This document shows positions 1 through 9,400 of a stretch of DNA of 48,446 nt, piece by piece. The notes under the pieces are model-generated. The model was given only the letters and a program-made list of their open reading frames with translations, was not told the origin of the DNA and made no database searches. The stretch lies in contig CAZKDA010000007.1 in the NCBI GenBank assembly GCA_964551455.1, forward strand, positions 1-48,446, in the 5' to 3' direction. Both the position numbers and the translations under genes were made by a program. Every line of letters begins with the position of its first letter. Position 1 is the first letter of the stretch. This DNA is from JAHDHW01 sp964551455. Lineage in GTDB: Bacteria > Bacteroidota > Bacteroidia > Chitinophagales > Saprospiraceae.

Positions 1-214
1 CATCTTCCACTATACGGTATCCCAGCTTGCTGATCCCGTCTTTTATATCTTCCATCGGGACATTGGTTTCTCCCTGGGTAAATCGTACTTCTTTGGTTGA
101 AAAATTGACATAAACATTTTCCATTCCTTTTTTGCCTAAATACCGGGTCAGGCTGGAAGCGCAGTTGTTGCAGGTCATCCCGTCAACTTTCAGTTCAATT
201 ACTTTTTTACTCAT
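1..214 (-). CDS. Heavy-metal-associated (HMA) domain protein, N-terminal part (partial)
   Basis: The gene starts at 214 and runs off the left edge, so only the first 71 residues are visible. They form one HMA (ferredoxin-like) metal-binding domain with the motif GMTCNNC at residues 12-18, whose two cysteines bind Cu(I) or a similar soft metal. The order beta-MTCxxC-helix and the late pattern KLGYRIV fit the family. Such a domain is either the N-terminus of a P-type copper ATPase (CopA-like) or a stand-alone copper chaperone of about 70 residues. No stop codon is reached inside the window, which slightly favours the ATPase. It is transcribed away from the lipoprotein gene at 449. Confidence 0.8.
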   Translation of the reverse strand, partial: MSKKVIELKVDGMTCNNCASSLTRYLGKKGMENVYVNFSTKEVRFTQGETNVPMEDIKDGISKLGYRIVED

Positions 215-401
215 AACTTCTGATTATGCAAAGTGAATGCAGTTTTATTCTTTTTTGGTTTAAAAGCAATAAAAGTAAAACAACGATTTGTGAAATTTGA
301 TGTGATATAATTTTTGAACAAATCACTGATCCGGCTATTTCAAATCTAAACAAGTAATGGCACTGATGGAGAATAGTTTTCAAAAAGATATTGATAATTG
401 T

Positions 402-409
402 TACATTTG
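402..409 (+). promoter_or_regulatory. Candidate Bacteroidota promoter (-7 box TACATTTG)
   Basis: TACATTTG matches the Bacteroidota -7 consensus TAnnTTTG exactly and lies 39 bases before the ATG at 449, leaving a leader of about 30 nt. No clean TTG is seen at -33; the region there is T-rich (AGTTTTC near 376-382). Confidence 0.5.
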
Positions 410-448
410 CCCAAACTGTAAAAAATTCCTAAACCAAAATATTTATTT

Positions 449-1246
449 ATGCGTAAGCTCTTATTTTTTATGATCCTCATTCTGGGTTTTATCTCTTGCC
501 AAAGCGATATGACTACAGAAAACGGCGACGCCACAACCTCTGAAACTACCAGCGACCAGAATGCTAAATACAAATTGACGCCTGTTGGCGAATCGCCACA
601 ATACCCCGATGCTAAAATAAATTCGATGACTTATCTTCAAGGAAAATTCACTTTTGAGTTGTCGGGCGATTCTTACCGGCTGGGGGTACAAACCGCCGAT
701 GCCGGACAAAAAATGTGCGCCAATTCAGCGGAAGGCCAGCACATTCATGTCATTATCGACAATGAACCTTACCATGCCCGCTATACCTCCACCTTCAGTG
801 ATGTGCCGATGGAAGACGGCAGCCACTACGTGCTTGGCTTTTTATCGAGGTCTTACCACGAAAGTATTAAAACCAAAGATGCATTCAAAGCTTCGAGCAT
901 GTTCGTAACCGACGGTTCTGCTCTTGAGTTTGAATCGATCAACGAACCGATGTTGTTTTACAGCCGGCCAAAAGGGGTCTATGTAGGAGAAAAGGACACC
1001 AAAAAAGTGATGCTCGATTTTTATGTCATCAACCTTGAGCTTGGAGACAAATACAAAGTGCTGGCCGACATCAACGGCGAGGTTCATACGATCGACAAAT
1101 GGCAGCCTTATTACATCGAAGGCCTGCCGATGGGCAAAAATAAGATCAAGCTCACATTGGTTGACGGTAAGGGCGAACGGGTAGTCACGGCGCTGAATCC
1201 GGTTGAGCGGGAATTTGAACTAAAAGCCGATGAACTGGAAAACTAA
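449..1246 (+). CDS. Predicted lipoprotein of unknown function
   Basis: A 265-residue protein with a lipoprotein signal peptide: hydrophobic stretch at residues 5-16 and lipobox LGFISC, with the lipid-accepting Cys at 17. A low-complexity Thr/Ser/Glu linker (about residues 19-40) follows, as is common in surface lipoproteins. The mature part is mostly beta-rich and has a conserved-looking block (GQHIHVIIDNEPYHARY, about residues 91-107, then GSHYVLGFLSRSYHES). I recognise it as a recurrent Bacteroidota type but cannot assign a function. It has its own -7 box at 402-409 and is followed by a weak hairpin with a T run at 1245-1271, so it is probably monocistronic. The ATG at 449 is the only start that includes the signal peptide. 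Confidence 0.8.
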   Translation: MRKLLFFMILILGFISCQSDMTTENGDATTSETTSDQNAKYKLTPVGESPQYPDAKINSMTYLQGKFTFELSGDSYRLGVQTADAGQKMCANSAEGQHIHVIIDNEPYHARYTSTFSDVPMEDGSHYVLGFLSRSYHESIKTKDAFKASSMFVTDGSALEFESINEPMLFYSRPKGVYVGEKDTKKVMLDFYVINLELGDKYKVLADINGEVHTIDKWQPYYIEGLPMGKNKIKLTLVDGKGERVVTALNPVEREFELKADELEN

Positions 1247-1271
1247 AAATGGGCATGAACACCATTTTTTT
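1245..1271 (+). terminator. Weak rho-independent terminator-like hairpin
   Basis: AAAAATGG (1245-1252) pairs with CCATTTTT (1262-1269) around a 9-nt loop, with T's through 1271. The stem is A/T-rich with only two G-C pairs. It overlaps the stop codon of the lipoprotein gene. Confidence 0.4.
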
Positions 1272-1280
1272 AAAAAAGAA

Positions 1281-1313
1281 TTGAATCCGTTAACGGAACT
1301 TATTTTATATTTG
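1281..1313 (+). promoter_or_regulatory. Promoter of tRNA-His
   Basis: TTG at 1281-1283, a 22-nt spacer and TATATTTG at 1306-1313, a perfect TAnnTTTG box. It lies about 60 bases before the mature tRNA 5' end, leaving a short leader for RNase P to remove. Confidence 0.6.
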
Positions 1314-1374
1314 CAACGCTTTTACAAACGCGGTAATTCGAAAGTAAAATTGCCTGTGTAAAAAGCGAAAAATG

Positions 1375-1448
1375 GTGGTTGTAGCTCAGTTGGTTAGAGC
1401 GCTGGATTGTGGTTCCAGAGGTCGCGGGTTCAAATCCCGTCTTCCACC
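1375..1448 (+). tRNA. tRNA-His (anticodon GTG)
   Basis: A full cloverleaf is visible. The D arm is GCTC...GAGC. The anticodon stem CTGGA/TCCAG carries loop TTGTGGT with anticodon GTG at 1409-1411. The T arm is GCGGG/CCCGT with loop TTCAAAT. G at 1374 pairs with C at 1448, as expected for the extra G-1 of tRNA-His. The acceptor stem has two adjacent T-T oppositions (1379/1443 and 1380/1442). The CCA end is not encoded (bases 1449-1450 are CT). A promoter lies upstream and a strong terminator directly downstream, so it is a single-gene transcript. Confidence 0.96.
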
Positions 1449-1454
1449 CTAAAG

Positions 1455-1485
1455 GGGTTATCTGATATTCAGATAACCCTTTTTT
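1455..1485 (+). terminator. Strong rho-independent terminator after tRNA-His
   Basis: A perfect 11-bp stem (GGGTTATCTGA at 1455-1465, TCAGATAACCC at 1469-1479) with triloop TAT is followed by TTTTTT (1480-1485). Confidence 0.9.
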
Positions 1486-1500
1486 ATTGCGAAAATGCAG

Positions 1501-2001
1501 TTATTTTTTTGGGAACAATCTGAACTTGTTTTTCTTTTTTCCTTTGATCAAAACATACCTGACAGACAGCGCGGATTGGCCTTCAAAAAATCTTTGGCCA
1601 CCGGAAAAATTGAGAACGGGTTTGTAATCGAATGAAAGATTCAACTCCCCAAGGGTTATTTCCAATCCGGCGATCAGGGACAACCCCGCCGGGTCTTTGA
1701 TCTCGAGTTCGGAATATTTGCTTACCATCCAACCTTTGTGGATCCCTGCACCGTAATAAAGATTCAACCCCTTGCCGATGATTGGCTGGTGTTGCTCCCA
1801 AAGGAAAGTCAGTGAGTTATAATCCTTGCTGCCCAGGTTGGTTTGAAATATACCTTCGATGGTTGATCTCTTCAGGATTCTTTGTTTTACCGTAAAACCA
1901 AAGTGGGAGCCGATCCTCACTCCGGCGGCGGTTTGGTATTTTTGTGCAGCGGCAAATATTCCAGGGGTGGACAATGCAAGGAAGATCAGGATTTTTTTCA
2001 T
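1501..2001 (-). CDS. Small predicted outer-membrane beta-barrel protein
   Basis: A 166-residue protein with a Sec signal peptide (hydrophobic core residues 4-13, predicted cleavage near AAAQ at 17-20). The mature part alternates polar and hydrophobic residues in short strands (GVRIGSHFGFTVKQ, LNLYYGAGIHKGW, GLSLIAGLEITLG, LNLSFDYKPVLNF, SALSVRYVLI), the pattern of an OmpW/outer-membrane beta-barrel-like fold with about eight strands. It ends in a basic tail (KGKKKNKFRLFPKK) in place of the usual terminal aromatic residue. No enzyme motif is seen. It stands alone, read towards the tRNA terminator, and shares an upstream region with the divergent methyltransferase gene. Confidence 0.75.
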   Translation of the reverse strand: MKKILIFLALSTPGIFAAAQKYQTAAGVRIGSHFGFTVKQRILKRSTIEGIFQTNLGSKDYNSLTFLWEQHQPIIGKGLNLYYGAGIHKGWMVSKYSELEIKDPAGLSLIAGLEITLGELNLSFDYKPVLNFSGGQRFFEGQSALSVRYVLIKGKKKNKFRLFPKK

Positions 2002-2077
2002 AGCAGCGTAAACGAGCGTGAAATATGTGATAGTATAAAATGCCGGAACAACCGTATGTTTTTGAGATTTTTTTAAT

Positions 2078-2923
2078 TTGCAGCCAAAATTTTCCCGTTT
2101 GAGCAGATTTTACATTTTAAAAAATTTCATTCGATTCTATTTCGCTGCAAAAACGAAATATCGTACGCATTCTCCTTATGTTTTTGAATTTGTGAAAGCA
2201 GTTCTGGAAGACAACCGGAATTTTTACGTTTTTGGATCGATCCGGTCATTGAGAAGTTTATTGAGACAAGATCATCGGAAAATTGATTTTGATGATCCGG
2301 GCGCCGGTTCGCTGGTTTCCAAAAAACGCTCTCGAACTATCCGGGCTATTGCCGCTTCGGCCGGTTCATCGCCATTCAAGGGCGGATTGTTGTTCCGGTC
2401 GGTCAATCATTTCAAACCACAAACCATCCTCGAATTAGGTACCTCGCTGGGTATCTCTACGCTGTATCTACATTTCGGCGCTCAAAATGCCAGGTTCATA
2501 ACGCTGGAAGGCGTAGATGAAATCGCTTCGGTTGCTAAGCAAAATTTCACGAGATTAAAAGTACGGGACATTGAATTGGTCAGTGGCAACTTTGACGATA
2601 CACTGCCAAATGTGTTGAATAGGATGCAAAAGCTGGATTTTCTTTTTTTGGACGGAAATCATCGCAAATTGCCTACGCTGGATTATTTTGAACAATGCCT
2701 CAAATTTGCGCACAACGACAGCGTGTTTGTCATTGACGATATTTATTGGTCGGAAGAAATGACCGAAGCCTGGCAAGAGATCAAGAACCATCCTGAAGTT
2801 ACGCTCTCTATCGACTTGTTTTTTTTAGGTTTTGTTTTTTTCCGAAAAGAAAACATCGAAAAGGAACACTTCAAACTCATAAAAGCTTCATGGAAACCCT
2901 GGGAAATGGGCTTTTTTAATTGA
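2078..2923 (+). CDS. Class I SAM-dependent methyltransferase
   Basis: A Rossmann-fold methyltransferase of the Methyltransf_24/O-methyltransferase type. Motif I is ILELGTSLGISTLYL (about residues 117-131), followed by ITLEGVDE (motif II acidic residue), LDFLFLDGNH and VFVIDDIYWSEEM. The substrate is unknown; Bacteroidota proteins of this kind are usually annotated only as class I methyltransferases. There is no ATG near the N-terminus. The frame opens at TTG 2078, and a second TTG at 2099 (giving MSRFYILK) is equally plausible, so the start is uncertain by seven codons. It is monocistronic and converges on the AAA+ gene ending at 3341. Confidence 0.82.
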   Translation: MQPKFSRLSRFYILKNFIRFYFAAKTKYRTHSPYVFEFVKAVLEDNRNFYVFGSIRSLRSLLRQDHRKIDFDDPGAGSLVSKKRSRTIRAIAASAGSSPFKGGLLFRSVNHFKPQTILELGTSLGISTLYLHFGAQNARFITLEGVDEIASVAKQNFTRLKVRDIELVSGNFDDTLPNVLNRMQKLDFLFLDGNHRKLPTLDYFEQCLKFAHNDSVFVIDDIYWSEEMTEAWQEIKNHPEVTLSIDLFFLGFVFFRKENIEKEHFKLIKASWKPWEMGFFN

Positions 2924-3265
2924 GAGAAACTGTTGTCAGCGGGATAAAAAGATGATAGCCGGGAGGGAGTTATCGAAAATAACCAGCTATCAAATTATAA
3001 TTATGAGAAAGAAAAGCACGGAATCGTGTGAATCATCGGGTTATACTTTTTTTCTTTAAAAAGTAAACCGCCGGTTTGCAGATACAGCCTGATCCGGATT
3101 TTTATAGAAAATAAAAACCAGCCTGGCGATCCTGCCGGGTTGATATTTCACGGGAATTTAAAAGATGGGATTATAACAGGTTGTAGGATAAAACCTGTGT
3201 GGAAAATGGCAAAAATCCTGCCATGAATAACTTTTGTAAGTTGTACAATCAACAGTGAGAGCGAC
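2924..3265. other. Convergent intergenic region, no gene seen
   Basis: No credible coding frame. It holds a bipartite hairpin at 2953-2992 (TGATAGC/GCTATCA enclosing GTTAT/ATAAC) and a short A/T hairpin at 3044-3065. Neither is followed by a T run on the plus strand, so no clear terminator serves the methyltransferase gene. Confidence 0.5.
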
Positions 3266-3300
3266 AAAAAAATACCCCGGAAGCTATAAAGTTTCCAGGG
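3266..3300 (-). terminator. Rho-independent terminator of the tandem AAA+ gene
   Basis: On the minus strand CCCTGGAA pairs with TTCCGGGG (one T-G wobble), followed by TATTTTTTT. On the plus strand the arms are 3293-3300 and 3275-3282. It lies about 40 bases beyond the stop codon at 3341. Confidence 0.8.
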
Positions 3301-3340
3301 TAATTCAACACCATGTAAACAAATTTTTATTTCTTTTTAA

Positions 3341-5992
3341 TTATGAAGATTCGCCGGGTTGTTTGTTGAACCCGATTGATTTTTTATTAAAAACAAAACC
3401 ACTTTTGTCCAGTTTGAAAGACGACACATCATCCAGCGTAAGCACGTTGGGATCGGTATTTTTCCTTTCGTCTTCCGACAAGCCGGCCAGTCGCAGGTTG
3501 TGGTTTTTGAGCGCATCCGATACAATACTCCGCACGGTGCGGGCATTACCAAAGTATTGGTCGCGGTATTCGTAGATGAATTTCAGGTATTTTACAAGGT
3601 GTTCCTCTGCTTCGGGAGAAAGTTGCATATTGTTTTCAGCCAGCATGAACTGAGCGATCTCTTTCAATTCCTGCGGAGAATAATCCTCAAACTTCAGCAC
3701 CTTATCGAAACGGGAATTTAGACCCGGATTAGCTTTCAAGAAGGATTCCATGTTGTCTGGATAACCGGCGACAAAAACAAAAAACTTCCCGCGCTGGTCT
3801 TCCATACGTTTCAACAGCGTTTGGATCGCTTCGCTTCCGAAGTCACCATGTGCATTTCTGGCGCTTTGAGAAAGGGCATAAGCTTCATCGATAAACAACA
3901 CGCCGCCCATAGCCTCTTCGATCTTTTCTGCGGTTTTGATCGCTGTTTGTCCCACGAATCCGGCAACCAGTCCCTGCCGGTCGGTTTCTATCATGTGCCC
4001 TCTTTCGAGTACGCCGAGCGACTTATAAATTTTTGTCAGTATTCGCGCAACCGTGGTTTTGCCGGTGCCGGGATTGCCGATGAATACGGTGTGCAGCGAA
4101 AAGCTGTTCAAGACGTCTTTTTTGGAAAGGCGGTAATATTGAACCAATTGCACCAATTCATTGATCTGGGTTTTGATGTTGTGCATTCCGATCAACTGGT
4201 TTAGTTCGTTCAAAGCGGAATTCAACAGAGCGAGATCGATCGGGATATTGGGAAGGTTGCGTTTTTGCCTGAGTTCTATTTTTTCAACATCGTCAAGAAT
4301 TAACACTGACATTTCATCTTTGCTCAGCGAACGGGGATTTTCTTCTGCCATCACGCGCAGTCCGAGATTGATCTTGGCTTTTTCAATAATATCGAATACA
4401 AAACGGGCATTGCCAAAACTCCGGTCTCTTCCGCGATAAGCTCCGACAATGATCTCGTCGATCTTCTTCAGGGCTTCGAGTGTTGGCTTGACGTTCATTT
4501 GCTCGCAGGCAAACCGGGCAATCTCGGAAAGTTCCTGTGGCAGATAATCCGAAAATTCAAAATAAAGTTTGAAACGGGATTTCAAACCTGGGTTTGAATT
4601 CAGAAAATGTTTCATTTCTTTGGGATAACCGGCAGCAATGACGGCCATGTCGCCTTCGCCATTCGACATTTCCTTGACGAGGATTTCGATCACTTCCCTG
4701 CCAAAGTCTTTGCTGTCGTCGTTGCTTCTGGCCAGCGAATAGGCTTCGTCGATGAAGAGGACGCCCCCGCGGGCTTTTTCAATGGCTTCCTTTACTTTTG
4801 GCGCCGTTTGCCCGATGTATTCTCCTACGAGGTCAACACGATCTACTTCGTGGACATGACCTTTTGACAACAAGCCCATCTTTTTATACAACTTGCCCAT
4901 CATGCCGGCTACAGTAGTTTTTCCGGTACCGGGATTGCCTATGAAAACCGAATGGACGTTGATGCGGTCAGCTTCTTCAAAGCCTTTTTCCTTTCTCAAT
5001 TGTAAAAACTGGATGTACTGGGCATGCTCGCGAACCTGTTTTTTGATCTCATTAAGTCCGATCAGCGTATCCATTTTTTCCATCACTTCTTCAAAAGTCT
5101 GGTCGGAATCGATATCGGGGTTTAAAATGACCGGCGCATGCTGATCCGGGAGCAAAACGGGTGTAATGCCCTCTTCAAAATCGTCGGTAACTTCAAAGGG
5201 AATAATGGCCAGGAGGTTGTCCATGAAGATCAGTTCTGCCGTGTAGCGGTCTTTTCGCCAGGAGCCTTTTACGTTCGACCCCCAGCCTGCGGTGATCTTG
5301 ATGAGGTCGTCTTTTTTCTCCACCCTTTGCAGCCGCACCACTTGCCCTTTCAACTCCCGTGCATTGTTGTAAAATTTTGTAAACAACTCGCACTGCCAGC
5401 TTTTTGAATTATGGTTGTTTTTCAGGATGATCTCCACGTAGATATAGCGGGTTTCCTCGCAACTGAATTTACGATAATAACAACGGTCGTCTTCGCTGAC
5501 ATCATCGTAAGGGCCTTCATACAATTTTAAGGAATGAACTTCAAGGTATTCGTTTTTGTCACTCAGGTTGCTCTTGCTGGCATCTTCGACGTAAAAATAT
5601 TTTGTAGCTACTTTTTCTCCTTCGATCCAGGCTTCCCAGTAGTAGGTTCCTTTTTTCCAGAACTGGCCTTCGTTTTTATTGCCCCAGCCTTCGCGGATAT
5701 AAACCACCGAATCGTATTTGCTCACTTTCCGGTTTTCGAAAGTAAGGCTGCAAACTTCCCGTCGTCCCTTTTTCAGCGAAAAACATTTCAGTTTCACATT
5801 GATCTCCCAATCCTCCGCGTCAAATAATTTATTGTAAAACGACAACTCAGCGTAAATATAGGTTGTTTCATACCGGTCGAAAACCTGCCGGTACTTCTTC
5901 TTGTTGTCCGCAAGCCATTCAGTGGAAGCATACACCTTCAACTCTCTGAATTTGAAATTTTTCGGTTCCGGATATTTATAACTTTCCGCCAT
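3341..5992 (-). CDS. Tandem CbxX/CfqX-type AAA+ ATPase with duplicated N-terminal beta module
   Basis: 883 residues. Residues about 12-136 and 148-270 are two copies of a beta-rich module sharing a GWG motif (102-104, 236-238) and a following strand pair (AWIEG...FYVED, LIFMDN...FEVTD). Two CbxX/CfqX (SpoVK/CbbX-like) AAA+ domains follow. The first has Walker A GNPGTGKT 352-359, Walker B GGVLFIDEA 409-417 and SRF 472-474. The second has Walker A 639-646, Walker B 696-704 and SRF 760-762. Both look catalytically intact, with the EYIGQTA / GFVGQTA loop typical of the family. Relatives are remodelling ATPases (CbbX on Rubisco, EccA in type VII secretion). No Rubisco or ESX gene is nearby, so the target is unknown. 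It is divergent from the ClpB-like gene at 6414, suggesting a shared system. Confidence 0.88.
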   Translation of the reverse strand: MAESYKYPEPKNFKFRELKVYASTEWLADNKKKYRQVFDRYETTYIYAELSFYNKLFDAEDWEINVKLKCFSLKKGRREVCSLTFENRKVSKYDSVVYIREGWGNKNEGQFWKKGTYYWEAWIEGEKVATKYFYVEDASKSNLSDKNEYLEVHSLKLYEGPYDDVSEDDRCYYRKFSCEETRYIYVEIILKNNHNSKSWQCELFTKFYNNARELKGQVVRLQRVEKKDDLIKITAGWGSNVKGSWRKDRYTAELIFMDNLLAIIPFEVTDDFEEGITPVLLPDQHAPVILNPDIDSDQTFEEVMEKMDTLIGLNEIKKQVREHAQYIQFLQLRKEKGFEEADRINVHSVFIGNPGTGKTTVAGMMGKLYKKMGLLSKGHVHEVDRVDLVGEYIGQTAPKVKEAIEKARGGVLFIDEAYSLARSNDDSKDFGREVIEILVKEMSNGEGDMAVIAAGYPKEMKHFLNSNPGLKSRFKLYFEFSDYLPQELSEIARFACEQMNVKPTLEALKKIDEIIVGAYRGRDRSFGNARFVFDIIEKAKINLGLRVMAEENPRSLSKDEMSVLILDDVEKIELRQKRNLPNIPIDLALLNSALNELNQLIGMHNIKTQINELVQLVQYYRLSKKDVLNSFSLHTVFIGNPGTGKTTVARILTKIYKSLGVLERGHMIETDRQGLVAGFVGQTAIKTAEKIEEAMGGVLFIDEAYALSQSARNAHGDFGSEAIQTLLKRMEDQRGKFFVFVAGYPDNMESFLKANPGLNSRFDKVLKFEDYSPQELKEIAQFMLAENNMQLSPEAEEHLVKYLKFIYEYRDQYFGNARTVRSIVSDALKNHNLRLAGLSEDERKNTDPNVLTLDDVSSFKLDKSGFVFNKKSIGFNKQPGESS

Positions 5993-6413
5993 TTCTTAAC
6001 GCTTTATTTTTATTCCGCTTAATTGTTGTGACAATATTACACTACTCAAACTTATCATTTTTAATGCTGGTATTCAAATTTTTTAAAAAGAAAAACTAAA
6101 CAGTGTATTTGTGATTTGTAATACATTGAAAAACAAGGGCTTGAAGTTTGACAGTTTCTGATGTTCCCAACCGTAATTTTGATGATTCGGATTATTCCCG
6201 GAGCTGTTTTACTTTTTTATCAAAATTTTTCTTTTGACAGGTGTATTTCGCATCAAAAACAGTTTTTGCAAGATTGCATTTTTTTAGTGTTCAAAAATCG
6301 TGTATGTTTCATTATCTTTCAAGTTTTGAAATATATTCCCAAACAAAAATCACAATCGGATTCCTTTGAGTTTTGTAGCGATCAATATCCCTGTCTTTGT
6401 TCAGAATAAACGA
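5993..6413. other. Divergent intergenic region between the two AAA+ genes
   Basis: About 420 bases of A/T-rich DNA. A short inverted repeat TGTATT/AATACA (6104-6109, 6120-6125) is present. A candidate promoter for the rightward gene is listed separately. A plus-strand frame at 6161-6409 encodes no recognisable protein and is rejected. No RNA gene was seen. Confidence 0.5.
6365..6399 (+). promoter_or_regulatory. Candidate promoter of the ClpB-like gene
   Basis: TTTG (6365-6368), a 23-nt spacer and TGTCTTTG (6392-6399, one mismatch to TAnnTTTG). Transcription would start near 6406, only about 8 nt before the ATG at 6414. This argues against the upstream TTG at 6366 as the start. Confidence 0.35.
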
Positions 6414-9400
6414 ATGGGAAAGCGTTCGGTTTATTTTATCAGGCCGTTGTTTTCCAATTATCCTGTTGTTTCCGATCATCGTTTTGAAACCGTTGAAACG
6501 AATTTCAAAAAATCCATCAAAAAACTTTTCGACAATTTTAAACTCAGCAGAAAAAATGCTGACAACCTGCTTTGGTATTTATTCAACCCTGGCATCGAAT
6601 ACAAAATTTTGAAAATCGAAATACCGCTGGCAAAAAAGTTTATCCGGGGAAATTTCGGGATCGCCGTTTTTGAATTGCAGGGGAAATTTTTTGTTTGCCT
6701 GCCTGCGTTCAACAACGCCATTTTTTTCATCAATAAAAAGAAAGCCAACGACACGGAATTGGAAAACCTGACCGTCAAAGCCATTTCCCGATTGTTTAAA
6801 ATACACAAGGAACGATATGGCGACGATTTCGATCCGGCGACTTATTTCGCAGGCAGCGGAGAATTTATTACAAACATTCCGGTTGGAATACAGGTGCAGG
6901 CCGACAAATTCAGTTTCGAGAAAAAATCTTCTCCCTGGCACTTTTCATCGTTTTACAACGATCACCAATTCGATGGCGCTACCGAGATCGGCAAAGTAGC
7001 TGAAAACCTGAACAGCAACTATCCGGGCGGACTCAAACGAGCATTTTACCGCGACGAATTGATAGCATCGCTCTTTTCCATTGTTTACAAATCTGAAAAT
7101 ACACCCCTTGCACTGATCGGCCCGGAAGGCGTTGGAAAAAAGACGATAATCCACGAACTGGTTTTCCGGTATTTAAAAGAAAAAGAAATCCAAGCTAAGA
7201 CGGAAGCAGACCAGTTTGGAAAAGAAGCGTCTCATTCAAAAATCTGGCATATCGACCCGACGAGGGTCATTTCCGGGATGAGCATTGTGGGTTGGTGGCA
7301 AAAGCGGGTAGAGGCCATTGTCGAATTCATTCTCAGCAAAAAAGAAAGCGGGCAGGATAAGTTACTTATCAATAATATCATCGCCATGTCGCGCACAGGA
7401 AAATCTGCCTCAAACAACATGACCTTGAGCGACGTACTGAAACCTTATCTCGAAAAACGACAGATCCAACTCATCCTGCTGGCTACGGCTGAGGAGTGGA
7501 AAACACTCCAGGAAAAAGACCGGAGGTTTTGCGACCTGTTTCATATAGTCAGGGTCGATGAGCCTGATCCCAAGACTGCTGCCATGATGATCCTGAAACA
7601 ACGAAAATTCCTGGAAAGTAGGCAGAGCAGCGAATTTACCGTACAGGCGATCAGCCAGTTGTTGTATCTCAGCCGCAACTACCTCAAGCGCCAGGCATCT
7701 CCCGGCAATGTATTGCGCCTGATGAATCAACTCGCAGCAAAATATCGTTTCCGGCTGATCGACGCTCCGGAGGTCAGGGCTGAATTTGAAGCTTTCAGCG
7801 GACTTAAAGAAAGTATTTTCGACAACACACAGATTTTTAAAAAAGATGAAACCGTAAACGCAATCGCTCAGTTGTTGGTCGGTCAGTCGCAGGCGGTGGA
7901 TACCCTTGCCAATGTCATTCATCTCGTCAAATCAAAGCTCAACGACCCCACACGTCCGCTTGGTTCATTTCTGTTCATCGGGCCGACAGGCGTGGGTAAA
8001 ACGCAGGCGGCAAAGGTTCTTTGCCGGTTTTTGATGGGAAATGAAGACCATCTTATCCGTTTTGATATGAACGAGTACATCGATGAACTTGCACTGCAAA
8101 GGTTGATCGGCGATCATCAAAACCCGGAGGGACAACTCACCGGCAAAGTTCGCTACAATCCGTTTGGAGTGATCCTGCTCGATGAGATCGAAAAAGCGCA
8201 TCCTAAAATCCATGATCTGCTTCTACAGGTGTTGGACGATGGAAGGCTTACAGACAGCATGGGGCGTACCGTCGATTTTACCAACACCGTGATCATTTTG
8301 ACATCAAATATCGGCGCCAGGGAAGCTGCTTCCCACCTTGGTTTTTCGACAAAAGATCGCGACGATTCCAGCGTCTATCAGCGGGCAGTTGAAAATCATT
8401 TTAAACCTGAATTCATCAACCGGATTGATCAGATGGTTGTATTCAATCCGTTGGATTTGGAGCACATTCACAACATTGCCCGCCTCCAGATTTATGAATT
8501 GTTGAAACGCGATGGTTTTGTAAGGAGAACCACTATTTTGAATATTTCAAAAGAGGCGCTCAAATGGGTGGCTAACCGTGGATTCAATGCAAAAATGGGT
8601 GGTCGTGCTTTAAAACGGCAAATTGAAAATGACCTGACCACGCTCTCTGCCGAGCAATTGATCTCGACGAAAAGCGACCAACCGATCATCTTTGATATTG
8701 CATTGAAAAACAACAGCCTGGTTCCTTCGATCACACCGCTGCTGTTTGTAAAACCGTTGAAAAAAAAGTGGATGCCCGATCTTCCGCCCGAAGAAAAGGG
8801 AAAGGGTTTTTACAACAAACTGCTAAGAAGGATCAACGCCCTTGAACAAAAAGTAAAAATTTTTGAAAATGAACAGGACGATGACAAAGCTGAGGAGTTG
8901 ATTATCATCGGAGATGAAAAAGGGGCTGATCTCGACTGGCAATATTATGATTTCAAAGAAAAAATAACCAATATAAAAATCAAGATCACCAACTTGTCAT
9001 TGGGTTTTCGCGACAATTTTTTTAATGAAAAGCCGGTGCCTGCTTTGAGGCTGAAAGCCAATCCCGCTTACAGCCGTGATGATGGTCGCCGAAAGCCGCA
9101 AAGTACTTTCCTCAACTTTCAGGAGCGGCTGTTTCAGCAAGAGGATATTAAAGAGATCAATGAAAACTATCAGTACGCAAGCCTGAATTTCACCGGGATC
9201 GAAAGCGAATTTATCGACAGTTTCCTCAATGTGGCTTTTCTCGAATTTTTTTCAAAAGGTTTTCTTTCCGGAAAAACTGATCAGATCACACTGGATTTCG
9301 AATCCTGTATCACGGGTCTGGGAAAAGACCAGATCACATATCTCGTTGCATTGTATTCCAAATTGCTGGAGGAATTAGATGTACAGTTCCATGTTTCCAA

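Noticed and set aside
6161..6409. Small plus-strand gene between the AAA+ genes
   Set aside because: Low-complexity hydrophobic composition with no family match, and it overlaps the candidate promoter and start region of the ClpB-like gene.
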